Shown here in pieces: positions 7,795 through 16,482 of a stretch of DNA of 50,320 nt (position 1 is the stretch's first letter; every line of letters starts with the position of its first letter). The stretch spans positions 1-50,320 of the forward strand of contig JAOANE010000033.1 in NCBI GenBank assembly GCA_025194985.1. The letters run 5' to 3'. A model generated the notes under the pieces. It searched no databases. It had not been told where the DNA came from and worked only from the letters and a program-made list of their open reading frames with translations. Made by a program: the position numbers and the translations under genes. This DNA comes from Regnicoccus frigidus (GTDB lineage: Bacteria > Cyanobacteriota > Cyanobacteriia > PCC-6307 > Cyanobiaceae).

Positions 7795-8040
7795 TCAGCG
7801 CCCGTCGGCCAGGTCCCACCAGCCGACAGCGGGGCCGATGAAGCGCACGGTGAGCCAGAACAGCACCAAGGCTGCGATGCCCACCCAGGCACCCTGCGTG
7901 GAGAGTTGCACGAAGCGGTCGGCCTGCTGCCGGCTGAGGGGGAGCCAGGAGACCAGCCGCGGCGAGGTGTCCTGGTTGGCCTCCTGTTTTTTTTGGCGGG
8001 GGGGCAACCCCTGGGCGAAACGCCTCTTGGCTTCTCCCAT
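7795..8040 (-). CDS. DUF2839 family small membrane protein
   Basis: The 81-residue protein begins MGEAKRR, the signature start of DUF2839 in cyanobacteria. A basic, glutamine-rich first half is followed by one hydrophobic segment (about 53-70, VGIAALVLFWLTVRFIG), so it is probably a single-span membrane protein. Function is unknown. It may be co-transcribed with the DinG-like gene that ends upstream at 8070 on the same strand, 29 bases away. Confidence 0.78.
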   Translation of the reverse strand: MGEAKRRFAQGLPPRQKKQEANQDTSPRLVSWLPLSRQQADRFVQLSTQGAWVGIAALVLFWLTVRFIGPAVGWWDLADGR

Positions 8041-8069
8041 CGCGCTGCGTCTGACTGAATGGGCTCAGA

Positions 8070-9500
8070 TTAGGTGGGCAGCAACCGGTTGAGTCCTGAC
8101 CAGGGTTCCAGCTTGGCGAAGACCTGCTGGCCCCAGCTGCGGCTGCGCACCCGGCCATCGAGGATGGCCAGCCGGCCGGGGCCTCTGCGCAGGCAGGCTG
8201 TGGCCCGCTGCAACTGGCCAAGGGCCTCGGGGAGCAGCAGTTCCCGGAACCAGTCCCGACCCTGTTCCCGCAGCCTGGCCACCCGGGCAGCGGTCAGGGG
8301 ATCCTCGAGGCTGTTGATCGGCAACGGCCCGACGATCAACTGACAAGGCAAGGGCAGCCGGTCTTGGTGGTCGAGCCACCAGGCCCAGCCGCAACAGATC
8401 ACCCCGTTGCTGGCCGGTGCGGTGTTCTGGTGGCAGACCCGGCTGCCGAACTCGGCGGCCAGGCCGCTGGCCAACGACAGCCTCAGGGCTGGATCCTCCA
8501 CCAGCACGATGCTCAGACCTGCCTGGGCCAGAACCAGCCGACGGCTGTGGTCCAGTAGGTGGTGGCCGTAGTGGGGGCTGTTCGGTAACGGCTGACGCAA
8601 GGGCACGTAGAGGGGCAGTGGGTCGCTCAGGGGTGGTTCAGCGAAATCAACCACTACCCGGGGATTGATGCCGGCGAGGGTGGCTTCCTTGCCGAGCTGG
8701 CCCACCAGCACCACGCCCCGTCCGTTGAGCAGCCCCTGCATCAACTCCAACGGTTCCAGGGGTTGGCGGTGCAGTTGCCACTGCAGCTGCTGGCGGTCGG
8801 CCGTGGCCCAACTGGCCCAGCGGGGGCCGGCTGAGGCCAGCCAGTCAGGCCATGGATCGGGCAGGGGGCCGAACAGCTTGAGGAGTTGCCGCAGCGGGGC
8901 CTCCTCCTCTGCGGCCAAGGGAACCTGGGTTGTCGGGCTCTGCGGGTGGCTGAAGATGCGGCGGCTGAGCCGTTGATGCAGGGAGAGCAGGCTGGCATCA
9001 GCCGCGGGCAGGCCACGGCGCAGCTGCTCCCAGTGGCCGTTCTCCAGGCTGATTTCAAGGGCTTGGCGCAACCTGGTCTCCAGCAGCTCCGCCTCCGGGA
9101 CTACCAGCTGGCGGAGGCCCAGGTCATCGCTGCGCCACGCCTTCACCAGGTCCGTGTGGCTCAACAGCCACAGTCGGGCTTGATCCGGGGCACGTTCCCC
9201 TTCCCAGCAGGGCAGGCCAAGCCCCGCGGCACGCAGCCGGGGCAGTTCCACCTGCAGCAGGCGGCGGCGCAGCGGTTCGCTGACCACCAGGGCCAAGGGA
9301 GCCTCGCTCATCGCCAGGGGCACCAGCAGTCCCACCAGCCAATCGGGGTCACTGCCCGGCGCCAGCCGGATCAAGGTGTGATCGCTGCGGCGCAGGCTGC
9401 GCCCCACCAGGCGGCAGAGCGTGAGGTGATGGGGCCAGCCGCTTCCACCTTCAAGCCGAAGGAGTTGCTTGAGCTGATGGTGGGCTTGGGCTTCCAACAT
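8070..9500 (-). CDS. DinG/XPD-like helicase homologue with degenerate motifs
   Basis: The last 80 residues (DPLTAARVARLREQGRDWF, then QRATACLRRGPGRLAILDGR) match the C-terminal motif V/VI region of DinG/XPD superfamily 2 helicases. The N-terminal part has LAPGSDPDWLVGLLVPLAM where a Walker A would be expected, but no GKT or GKS, and no DEAH box is visible. It is therefore probably not a normal ATP-driven helicase. Start at 9500 (MLEAQAHHQL, 476 residues) rather than the longer frame, since the extra 22 codons overlap tyrA. Homologues in picocyanobacteria are annotated as possible helicases. Confidence 0.6.
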   Translation of the reverse strand: MLEAQAHHQLKQLLRLEGGSGWPHHLTLCRLVGRSLRRSDHTLIRLAPGSDPDWLVGLLVPLAMSEAPLALVVSEPLRRRLLQVELPRLRAAGLGLPCWEGERAPDQARLWLLSHTDLVKAWRSDDLGLRQLVVPEAELLETRLRQALEISLENGHWEQLRRGLPAADASLLSLHQRLSRRIFSHPQSPTTQVPLAAEEEAPLRQLLKLFGPLPDPWPDWLASAGPRWASWATADRQQLQWQLHRQPLEPLELMQGLLNGRGVVLVGQLGKEATLAGINPRVVVDFAEPPLSDPLPLYVPLRQPLPNSPHYGHHLLDHSRRLVLAQAGLSIVLVEDPALRLSLASGLAAEFGSRVCHQNTAPASNGVICCGWAWWLDHQDRLPLPCQLIVGPLPINSLEDPLTAARVARLREQGRDWFRELLLPEALGQLQRATACLRRGPGRLAILDGRVRSRSWGQQVFAKLEPWSGLNRLLPT

Positions 9501-9542
9501 CGCCAAAGCGTAGGAAGCTGGGCTGAGCGGGCCGTACCGGTG

Positions 9543-10418
9543 ATGACAACCCTGTGGCGCGACCAACCGGTGGGCTTAGTCGGACTGGGCCTGATCGGTG
9601 GCTCGATCGGGCTGGATCTCCGGGCGGCTGGCCTGGAGGTGCGGGGCTGGGTGCATCGCCAGGCGACGGCGGAGCGGGCCAGCCAACGGGGCCTGGCAAG
9701 CCAGGTGGGCACCGATCCAGCCGTGCTGGCCGGCTGTGGCCTGGTGGTGCTGGCTCTGCCACTCGATCGGCTGCTGGATCCGGCCGCCGAGCTGATCGCG
9801 GCTTTGCCGAATGGTGCTGTGATCACCGATGTCGGTTCGGTGAAAGGCCCGGTGCTCCAGGCCTGGCATGGCAGGGTGCCGCGCTTCGTGGCCAGCCATC
9901 CGATGGCCGGCACAGCGGCGGCGGGGGTGGAGGCCGGCCAGCGGGATCTGTTCCGCGGCCGCCCCTGGGTGGCCACCCCGTTGGCCGACACCGACCCTGA
10001 AGCCCTGGCGGTGGTGCGTGAGCTGGCCACGCTGCTGGCGGCCCAGTGGCTGGAGTGCGCCGCCGCCGCCCACGACGAGGCCGTGGCGCTGATCTCCCAT
10101 CTGCCGGTGTTGGTCAGTGCGGCCCTGTTGCAGGCTGCGGAGCGGGGATCGGCTGCCGCTGTCGCCGGGGGTGTGCCGGCCCTGGTGCGGGCCCTGGCCT
10201 CCAGCGGCTTTGCTGACACCACCCGGGTGGGCGGTGGCAACCCGGAGCTGGGCACGCTGCTGGCCCGCTGCAACCGGGAGGCGCTGCTGGACGCGCTGAG
10301 CGATTACCGGGGCTGCCTTGAGCAGCTGGAGGGGCTGGTGGCTCAACAGCGCTGGGCGGAGCTTGAGGCCACACTGGCGGCCTGTCAGCAGTTGCGGCCT
10401 CCTTTCCTCAAGCCTTGA
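9543..10418 (+). CDS. tyrA: Prephenate/arogenate dehydrogenase
   Basis: TyrA oxidatively decarboxylates prephenate or arogenate in tyrosine synthesis; cyanobacterial enzymes usually use arogenate and NADP. The 291-residue protein has the Rossmann motif GLVGLGLIGGSIG (11-23) and the substrate-binding HPMAGTAAAGVEAG segment. Length is normal for a monofunctional TyrA. The ATG at 9543 (a GTG at 9540 is in frame) is chosen; a far longer frame upstream is antisense to the DinG-like gene. The 42-base gap to that divergent gene must hold both promoters. Confidence 0.93.
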   Translation: MTTLWRDQPVGLVGLGLIGGSIGLDLRAAGLEVRGWVHRQATAERASQRGLASQVGTDPAVLAGCGLVVLALPLDRLLDPAAELIAALPNGAVITDVGSVKGPVLQAWHGRVPRFVASHPMAGTAAAGVEAGQRDLFRGRPWVATPLADTDPEALAVVRELATLLAAQWLECAAAAHDEAVALISHLPVLVSAALLQAAERGSAAAVAGGVPALVRALASSGFADTTRVGGGNPELGTLLARCNREALLDALSDYRGCLEQLEGLVAQQRWAELEATLAACQQLRPPFLKP

Positions 10419-10451
10419 ATGGCGATCGGGGTCTCAGGGCCCCAGCTGCGA

Positions 10452-11975
10452 TCAGGCCAGCGCCAGGTTGAGGCCCCGCCCGGCCAGCAGTTGCCGGCAG
10501 ACCATCAGCGCCGAGAGGCTCACGCCTGCGGTGCCCTCGCCCGGGTGGATGCCGTCGCCGCACAGCCAGAAGCCCGGCAGCGGGGTGCGGCTGGCCAGGC
10601 CGAAGGGGCCGAAGCGGGACGGGCGCTGGCCGAGGCCGCCGACGAAGCCAAAGGGCCTTCCTGTCCAGTGGGCAAAGCCCCGCGGCGTGGCCAGCTCGCT
10701 GTGGCGGTAGTGCTCCGGCCGCAGCCCGAGGAGTTGGCCCAGCCCCGCCTGGATCTCTGCCAGCGCTTCCTGCTTGCGGGCCTGATAGGTGGGCTCGTCA
10801 CCATCGAACCAGGGCCGGGCCGGTGTGAACACACTGGCAATCACGGTGGCCTCCCCCGCCGGCGCGCGCCCATCCCCCTCCCGGCTGATGGACACAAACA
10901 ATGAGCCCGGCTCGGTGCCGTCCAACTGGAGGTGGGCGGGACAGCCTGCGGGAAGGGCGCTGCGGGCGACCGCGGCGTAGAGAACCAGGGCGCCGCTGGG
11001 ATCGCTGAACCCCTGCAGCCGTCGCTGGTACCCCGCCGGCAGGGCCTCCCCCAGCAACGCCGGCAGGGCCTGCGGGGGTGCCGTGCAGATCAGATCGCGG
11101 CAACCCAGTTGGAACGGCCGGCCGCCGGGACCCTGGCCCTGGATGTTCCAGCCGGAAACCTGCTCTGGCCGCAGCCGGCTGACGCGGTGACGGAGCCGCA
11201 GACTGCCGCCCGCAGCAGTGAGCCCCTGCTCCAGGGCGCTGCTCAGGGCCTGCATCGAGCCCTCTAGGTGCCACAGACCCTGGGGCTCCTGGGCCATGGC
11301 CAGCACCGTGGCGCCGTAGAGGGCAGCGGTGCGATCAGCCGGTTCCTGGGAGTAGAGCCGCAGCTGCAGATCAAGGAAGCGGCGCAGCCGCTGGTTGTCC
11401 GCGCAGCCGCTCAGCTGCAGCAGATCGGCCACGCTCGCTCCCACCAGCAGGCCGCTGGCCAGATTGCCTGGCCGCAGCGACCCGATCAGCTGGCCCAGGT
11501 CCCAGAGGTTGCGGGGCGGCAGCACCGGATCGCGGCCGGCAAATCCCCAGCTGGCCTGATGCAGCCAGTCGCAGAGGTTCCAGAACGGGTCACTGCCGGG
11601 AAAGTGTTGCTGCCGCTCCTGCTGCCAACGCCCAGGATCGCGCCAGAGCCTGATCGGCGGCTCGCCATCGCCCAGATCCACCACGCAGCCGGGATCGAGG
11701 GGTGTGGCGGCCGGCGCCGGCAGACCCAGATGCCGGAACAGACGGCTATGAATGCCGCCCGGCTCCAGCCCAGCCACCTGGGTCGCCCCCACATCAAAGG
11801 TGTAGGCCCCCCGCCGGAAGGTGCCGGCGCAGCCGCCGCTCTGCAGGTGGCCCTCCAGCAGCTCCACGCTCAGCCCTTGGCGCGCCAGCAGGGCCGCTGC
11901 CGTGAGGCCGGCGATGCCAGCGCCGACCACGGCCACATCGCAAGTGGCCTGCGGAGGTAATCGGCTCTGGGCCAC
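10452..11975 (-). CDS. crtD: Carotenoid desaturase/isomerase-like FAD protein, probably CrtD
   Basis: The N-terminus has the FAD-binding motif VAVVGAGIAGLTAAALLARQ (14-33) followed by ELLEG, and the C-terminus GFWLCGDGIHPGEGTAGVSL is the matching FAD-contact segment of the phytoene dehydrogenase family. At 507 residues it belongs to the CrtI/CrtH/CrtD group. Picocyanobacterial homologues between tyrA and fructosamine kinase are annotated as CrtD-type C-3',4' desaturases or unspecified phytoene dehydrogenases. The exact reaction is inferred from that recalled context; CrtH-like isomerase or another FAD oxidoreductase remains possible. Confidence 0.65.
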   Translation of the reverse strand: MAQSRLPPQATCDVAVVGAGIAGLTAAALLARQGLSVELLEGHLQSGGCAGTFRRGAYTFDVGATQVAGLEPGGIHSRLFRHLGLPAPAATPLDPGCVVDLGDGEPPIRLWRDPGRWQQERQQHFPGSDPFWNLCDWLHQASWGFAGRDPVLPPRNLWDLGQLIGSLRPGNLASGLLVGASVADLLQLSGCADNQRLRRFLDLQLRLYSQEPADRTAALYGATVLAMAQEPQGLWHLEGSMQALSSALEQGLTAAGGSLRLRHRVSRLRPEQVSGWNIQGQGPGGRPFQLGCRDLICTAPPQALPALLGEALPAGYQRRLQGFSDPSGALVLYAAVARSALPAGCPAHLQLDGTEPGSLFVSISREGDGRAPAGEATVIASVFTPARPWFDGDEPTYQARKQEALAEIQAGLGQLLGLRPEHYRHSELATPRGFAHWTGRPFGFVGGLGQRPSRFGPFGLASRTPLPGFWLCGDGIHPGEGTAGVSLSALMVCRQLLAGRGLNLALA

Positions 11976-12027
11976 GCGTGTCCTGCGTCAAAGAGCCGGC
12001 ATGCTGGCAGCCGGATGAGGGCCTCCG

Positions 12028-12984
12028 ATGGTGGAACCACTGGCGAGCTGGGTGGAGCGTCAGCTGGGAACCAGTCTGGTTCGCTGCCAGCCGGTGGCGG
12101 GCGGTTGCATTCATCGGGCCTGGAGTCTGGAGCTGGGCGATGGCCGCCGCTTGTTTGTCAAAACCAACAGCGCGGCGATGTTGCCGCTTTTTGAGGCGGA
12201 AGCCGAGGGGCTCAGGGCCTTGGCCGCTGGGGCGGATGCCGAGCTGCGGATCCCGGCCCCGCTGTTCTGCGGCCTGGAGGGGGAGCGGGCCCTGCTGGCA
12301 ATCGAGTGGCTCGATCTGAGGTCCTCCGGCGATGGCAACGGTTGGACCCGTTTGGGAGCTGCCCTGGCGCGGTTGCACCGGCGCAGCAGCTCGCTGAAGC
12401 CCGGTGCCTTCGGCTGGGAACACGACAACTACATCGGCTCCGGCCTGCAGATCAACGGCTGGTCGCCTGACTGGGGCTGGTTTTTCACCGAACGCCGGCT
12501 CCGCCCCCAGTTCGAGGCGGCGGCGGCCAGTGGCGGCCCTTGGCAGGAACGGCTGCAGCAGCCGATCGAGAACCTGCTCAAGCGAATGCCGGCTTGGCTC
12601 AACGGCCATGGCGCCCTGCCGAGCCTGGTTCACGGCGACCTCTGGGGCGGCAATGCTTCGCTGTTGGCCTCAGGGAGCGAGTGGGCTCGCCCGGGAGCTT
12701 CGGCCTGCGGCGCTGTCTTCGATCCGGCGGTGTATCGCGGTGATCGGGAGGTGGATCTGGCGATGGCGCGCCTGTTCGGAGGGTTCCCCGAGCCCTTCTT
12801 CAACGGCTATGAAGCCGAATGGCCCCTCGCCCCTGGCCACTGCCAACGCGCACTCTTCTACAACCTGTATCACCTGCTCAACCACGCCAACCTCTTTGGC
12901 GGTGGCTACTGGCAACAGGCGGAAGCACGGGTCTGGGAGCTGAACAAACTGATCGCCGCCCGCGCCGACACCTCCGCCGACTGA
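12028..12984 (+). CDS. Fructosamine kinase family protein
   Basis: The 318-residue protein has the aminoglycoside-kinase fold motifs: ATP lysine in RLFVKTNS (about K45), the catalytic loop VHGDLWGGN at 201-209 and the metal-binding FDPAVYRGDREVDLAM at about 240-255. Bacterial members phosphorylate protein-bound ribulosamines or fructosamines, which leads to deglycation. It is divergent from the CrtD-like gene with a 52-base gap. The substrate is inferred from the family only. Confidence 0.87.
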   Translation: MVEPLASWVERQLGTSLVRCQPVAGGCIHRAWSLELGDGRRLFVKTNSAAMLPLFEAEAEGLRALAAGADAELRIPAPLFCGLEGERALLAIEWLDLRSSGDGNGWTRLGAALARLHRRSSSLKPGAFGWEHDNYIGSGLQINGWSPDWGWFFTERRLRPQFEAAAASGGPWQERLQQPIENLLKRMPAWLNGHGALPSLVHGDLWGGNASLLASGSEWARPGASACGAVFDPAVYRGDREVDLAMARLFGGFPEPFFNGYEAEWPLAPGHCQRALFYNLYHLLNHANLFGGGYWQQAEARVWELNKLIAARADTSAD

Positions 12985-13050
12985 CCTGGGAAGGGGAAGG
13001 TGAAGGTTGGCCGGCCTGGCAAGCCATCGGCTTGGCGGTCTAGCTGGCGA

Positions 13051-13452
13051 TCAGCCCAGATATTCCTGACGCAGGGTCTGAAGCTTGCTGATCACGGCGG
13101 AGCGTTTCTCGCTGGTGGTCAAGTTGTGCCAGCTCCACTGGCCGACCACCACCAAGCCGAGCAGCTCCAGCAAACCAGGCACCACTGGCAACAGATTGAT
13201 GGTGTCGAGCACACCCTTGATCAGGACCTGGGCGATGATCACCGCCAGCAAAATACCGACGGCCTTGCCCACCCGGCCGGCCTGGCTCCAGTCGACCTTG
13301 TCAAGGGTTTCGTTGACCTTGCCAAGGATTTCGCTGTAGCGCTCGGTGAAAGGGGTGGTGACGGTTTCTGCCGCAGCGTCCGTGGATGATTCGGTCATCG
13401 GTCGTTCCGTTTGGGCCGTTTGCTCCTGTTGCTCGGTGCTGGCTTCGCTCAT
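13051..13452 (-). CDS. CAAD-domain membrane protein (CURT1/CurT-like)
   Basis: The 133-residue protein has an acidic, Thr/Gln-rich N-terminus (1-40), then a CAAD domain (about 45-133) with two hydrophobic segments, GKAVGILLAVIIAQVLIKGV and VVPGLLELLGLVVVGQWSW, and a C-terminal amphipathic stretch. CAAD domains occur in some cyanobacterial aminoacyl-tRNA synthetases and in CURT1/CurT proteins that bend thylakoid membranes. As a stand-alone protein this one is likely thylakoid-associated. The ATG at 13452 is preferred; the frame stays open upstream. It is divergent from the JAMM gene with only 46 bases between them. Confidence 0.82.
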   Translation of the reverse strand: MSEASTEQQEQTAQTERPMTESSTDAAAETVTTPFTERYSEILGKVNETLDKVDWSQAGRVGKAVGILLAVIIAQVLIKGVLDTINLLPVVPGLLELLGLVVVGQWSWHNLTTSEKRSAVISKLQTLRQEYLG

Positions 13453-13498
13453 CAACAGAGAGGCAGTGGATTGGGATTCAAACCCATAACGTATCGGC

Positions 13499-14032
13499 AT
13501 GGGACAGCCCTGGCCAGAGCTGGTGCACATTGGTCGCGATCGGCTGACCGAGCTCGAAGCGGTTCTGGTGGCCCAGAGCCCCACTGAAAGTTGCGCCTTG
13601 CTGCTGGGAACCTGCCTGCCTGCTGGTGATGGACCTGCCTGCCCGCCGGCGTTGCGGATCGAGGCGGTCTGGCCCTGCCTGAATGTCTGGGAGCCTGCTT
13701 CTGAGCGCCCCAGACGCTTTGCGGTTGATCCCAGAGAGCAGCTGCTGTCACAGAAATGGGGACGCCGGCACGGCTGGCAGCTGATCGGCACGGCCCACTC
13801 CCATCCGCTTGGAGAGGCGTTGCCTTCCGATCTCGACCGGTCCCTGGCTTTCCCGCCGGCGCTGATGTTGATCGCCTCCGGCCTGGTGGCAGGCCCCGGC
13901 CGGGCCGAAGGCAGAGGACGCAGCACGGCAACGACGATCCGGGCCTGGTGGCTGAGTGAGCCTGCCGAGCCAGCTTCAGGGCTGGCTGAGGCCCACCCCC
14001 TTCCACTGGGGATCGAAGATTTGGGAGAATAG
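13499..14032 (+). CDS. JAMM/MPN-family metalloprotease
   Basis: The JAMM zinc-peptidase signature is complete: glutamate E30 in the first strand (TESCALLLG) and HSHPLGEALPSDLD at 100-113, giving H100, H102, S110 and D113. Prokaryotic JAMM enzymes release sulfur carriers or ubiquitin-like proteins from adducts, or process cysteine-modified carriers (Mec+ type). The next gene, 47 bases on, is a MoeB-type E1-like enzyme with a rhodanese domain, which supports a role in sulfur-carrier chemistry. The 177-residue length fits stand-alone JAMM proteins. The substrate is unknown. Confidence 0.87.
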   Translation: MGQPWPELVHIGRDRLTELEAVLVAQSPTESCALLLGTCLPAGDGPACPPALRIEAVWPCLNVWEPASERPRRFAVDPREQLLSQKWGRRHGWQLIGTAHSHPLGEALPSDLDRSLAFPPALMLIASGLVAGPGRAEGRGRSTATTIRAWWLSEPAEPASGLAEAHPLPLGIEDLGE

Positions 14033-14079
14033 GGACATAGCCGCGACAGGCGGCTGCCCATGGCCCCGGCCCTCTGCCC

Positions 14080-15249
14080 ATGCTTCCTCCCGATACCAGC
14101 GGCGTTCAGCTCTGCCCCGATGAGGTGGCGCGCTTCTCCCGACATCTGATCCTGCCGGAAGTGGGCATGGAGGGCCAGAAGCGGTTGAAGGCTGCCTCGG
14201 TTCTCTGTGTCGGCACCGGTGGGCTGGGCTCACCGCTGCTGCTGTATCTGGCGGCGGCCGGCGTCGGGCGGCTCGGCATCGTCGATTTCGATGTGGTCGA
14301 CACCAGCAACCTGCAACGCCAGGTGATTCACGGCACCAGCTGGGTGGGCAAACCCAAGATCGAATCGGCCAAGCACCGCATCGCTGAGATCAACCCCCAC
14401 TGCCAGGTGGATCTCTACGAAACCGCCCTCACCAGCGACAACGCCCTGGAGATCATTGCCCCCTACGACATCGTCTGCGACGGCACCGACAATTTCCCCA
14501 CCCGCTATCTGGTCAACGACGCCTGCGTGCTGCTGGGCAAGCCGAATGTCTATGGCTCGATCTTTCGCTTCGAGGGTCAGGCCACGGTGTTCAACTACCA
14601 AGAAGGGCCCAACTACCGCGACCTGTTCCCCGAACCGCCGCCGCCGGGCATGGTGCCCTCCTGCGCCGAAGGCGGGGTGGTGGGGGTTCTGCCCGGCATC
14701 ATCGGCATGATCCAGGCGACGGAAACGGTGAAGCTCATCACCGGCATCGGCACCACCTTGAGTGGTCGTTTGCTGCTCTTTGATGCCCTGAAGATGGCCT
14801 TCCGCGAATTGAAGTTGAGGCCGAGTCCGGATCGGCCGGTGATCGATCGCCTGGTCGACTATCAGGAATTCTGTGGTGTGGGGGGCAGCGAGCCCGGCAT
14901 GGAGGAGGCTGGGGCAATGGACACGATTTCTGTCACCGACCTCAAGGCCTTGCTGGATGCCCAGCCCGCCGATCTGCTGCTGGTGGATGTGCGCAACCCA
15001 CCGGAAGCCGAGATTGCGGTGATCCCCGGTGCCGTGCTGATCCCACTCGATCGCATCGAGAGCGGTGAGGCGGTGGAGGAGCTGCGCCAGCTCGCCGCAG
15101 GCAAGCGGCTTTACATGCACTGCAAGGTTGGAGGCCGCTCAGCCAAGGCCTTGATCGCCCTTCAGCGTCATGGCATCGAAGGGGTCAACGTGGCAGGCGG
15201 GATCAATGCCTGGAGCCGGGAGGTTGATGAGGCTGTGGCGCTTTACTGA
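14080..15249 (+). CDS. moeB: MoeB/ThiF-type adenylyltransferase with rhodanese domain
   Basis: This E1-like enzyme adenylates the C-terminus of a ubiquitin-like sulfur carrier (MoaD, ThiS) and passes sulfur to it. The nucleotide-binding motif GTGGLGSP lies at 45-52, the conserved cysteine in PSCAEGG at C195, and a C-terminal rhodanese domain (about 283-389) has its catalytic C348 in the loop CKVGGRS. The zinc-binding CxxC pair found in many MoeB proteins is missing after residue 245; cyanobacterial members often lack it. The fusion resembles eukaryotic MOCS3/Uba4. It probably forms an operon with the JAMM protease. Confidence 0.9.
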   Translation: MLPPDTSGVQLCPDEVARFSRHLILPEVGMEGQKRLKAASVLCVGTGGLGSPLLLYLAAAGVGRLGIVDFDVVDTSNLQRQVIHGTSWVGKPKIESAKHRIAEINPHCQVDLYETALTSDNALEIIAPYDIVCDGTDNFPTRYLVNDACVLLGKPNVYGSIFRFEGQATVFNYQEGPNYRDLFPEPPPPGMVPSCAEGGVVGVLPGIIGMIQATETVKLITGIGTTLSGRLLLFDALKMAFRELKLRPSPDRPVIDRLVDYQEFCGVGGSEPGMEEAGAMDTISVTDLKALLDAQPADLLLVDVRNPPEAEIAVIPGAVLIPLDRIESGEAVEELRQLAAGKRLYMHCKVGGRSAKALIALQRHGIEGVNVAGGINAWSREVDEAVALY

Positions 15250-15285
15250 GCCAGCTTTTGAGGCTGGGGCTCAACGGGGCGTGAC

Positions 15286-16440
15286 TTAGTAGTCGACTCC
15301 CCGTTTGAGTTCCACTCCCCTCTCGGCGTAGTGCTTGTGGCAGACCATCTCCGAGTGGATGCTGGCCAGATCAAAGTAGGTCGGAGCATTCTTGCAACGA
15401 CCGGTGATGATCACCTCGGTTTCTGCTGGTTTGCGCAGCAGGGTCTGCACGATCGGCTCCACCGGCAGTAGCTCGAGATCCACAGTGGGATTGAGCTCAT
15501 CGAGGATGACTGTTTTATACAGACCGCTGGCGATGGCCGCCCGGGCGATTTCCCAGGCGCGCTCTGCTTCGACATAGTCGATTGTTTGCTGCTGGCCGCG
15601 CCAGACGATCGCATCGCGGCCGGAGCGCAGGTGATCAACCAAATGGGGGAAACTCTCGCGCAGGGCGGCAATGGCCGCATCCTCGGTGTAGCCGCTCCCC
15701 CCTTTTAGCCACTGCAGGATCAGGACCCGATGGCTCTTGTCCTGGCTGATGCCCCGACCGATCGCCTGGAGTGCCTTGCCCAGAGCGCTGGTGGATTTGC
15801 CTTTGCCGTCCCCTGTGTAGATCTCGATTCCCGAGAGGCCTGAGATTCCGGCCTGGGGATGGTGGTGAGCCCGCATTTCCGAATGCAGATCAGCCTGCTG
15901 GATCAGTTGTTGGGGGGCACCACGGCCTGTCACGATCACTTCCATGCCCGGCGGTCTGGCGGCCAGGGTGTTCACCACGTCGGCGGTGTCGAGCAGGCCG
16001 AGGTCGAGAACGGGGTTGAGTTCATCGAGAACCACCACTGAATACAGGGCGCTGGCAATGGCTCCCTTGGCGATGTCCCAGCCCCGCTGGGCTTCCTGTT
16101 TGTCGAAGCGGTTGGCCTCCGTTGCGGTGAAGAAATCACCACGGCCGGTGCGCACCTGATCAATCAGGTGGGGGAATCCCTGCTGCAGCGCTTCGATCGC
16201 GGCGTCTTCGTCGTAAGCGCGGCCGGGCCCCTTCAAGAAGCGGAGCAGCAACACGCGCGTCCGCTTCTGCTCGCAGATCCCTAGACCGATCGTGCGCAGC
16301 ACCACCCCGAGGGCCGCCTGACTCTTCCCTTTGCCTTCTCCGTCATAGAGGTGCAACTGACCGTGAAGACGTTCGTTGCTGTCGGCGGCTGTGCGGATGC
16401 CAATGCCTTGGCCCGTGGCCCTTGAAGTCGCTGTCATCAC
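15286..16440 (-). CDS. cobO: Tandem-domain cob(I)yrinic acid a,c-diamide adenosyltransferase
   Basis: CobO/BtuR transfers adenosyl from ATP to the cobalt of corrinoids. The 384-residue protein holds two complete copies: domain 1 has P-loop DGEGKGKS (33-40) and VVVLDELNP (136-144), domain 2 has P-loop GDGKGKST (210-217) and TVILDELNP later. Each ends with a (V/I)I(V/T)TGRG-like segment and a DLHSEM/SIHSEM motif. A single-domain CobO is about 200 residues, so this is a duplication and fusion. Domain 1 has glutamate where domain 2 has aspartate in the P-loop, so the copies have diverged. Divergent from larE. Confidence 0.9.
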   Translation of the reverse strand: MMTATSRATGQGIGIRTAADSNERLHGQLHLYDGEGKGKSQAALGVVLRTIGLGICEQKRTRVLLLRFLKGPGRAYDEDAAIEALQQGFPHLIDQVRTGRGDFFTATEANRFDKQEAQRGWDIAKGAIASALYSVVVLDELNPVLDLGLLDTADVVNTLAARPPGMEVIVTGRGAPQQLIQQADLHSEMRAHHHPQAGISGLSGIEIYTGDGKGKSTSALGKALQAIGRGISQDKSHRVLILQWLKGGSGYTEDAAIAALRESFPHLVDHLRSGRDAIVWRGQQQTIDYVEAERAWEIARAAIASGLYKTVILDELNPTVDLELLPVEPIVQTLLRKPAETEVIITGRCKNAPTYFDLASIHSEMVCHKHYAERGVELKRGVDY

Positions 16441-16482
16441 CAGCCTTCTACCGTTGGATTCTAACGAGCTGTGCCTGGGGCC

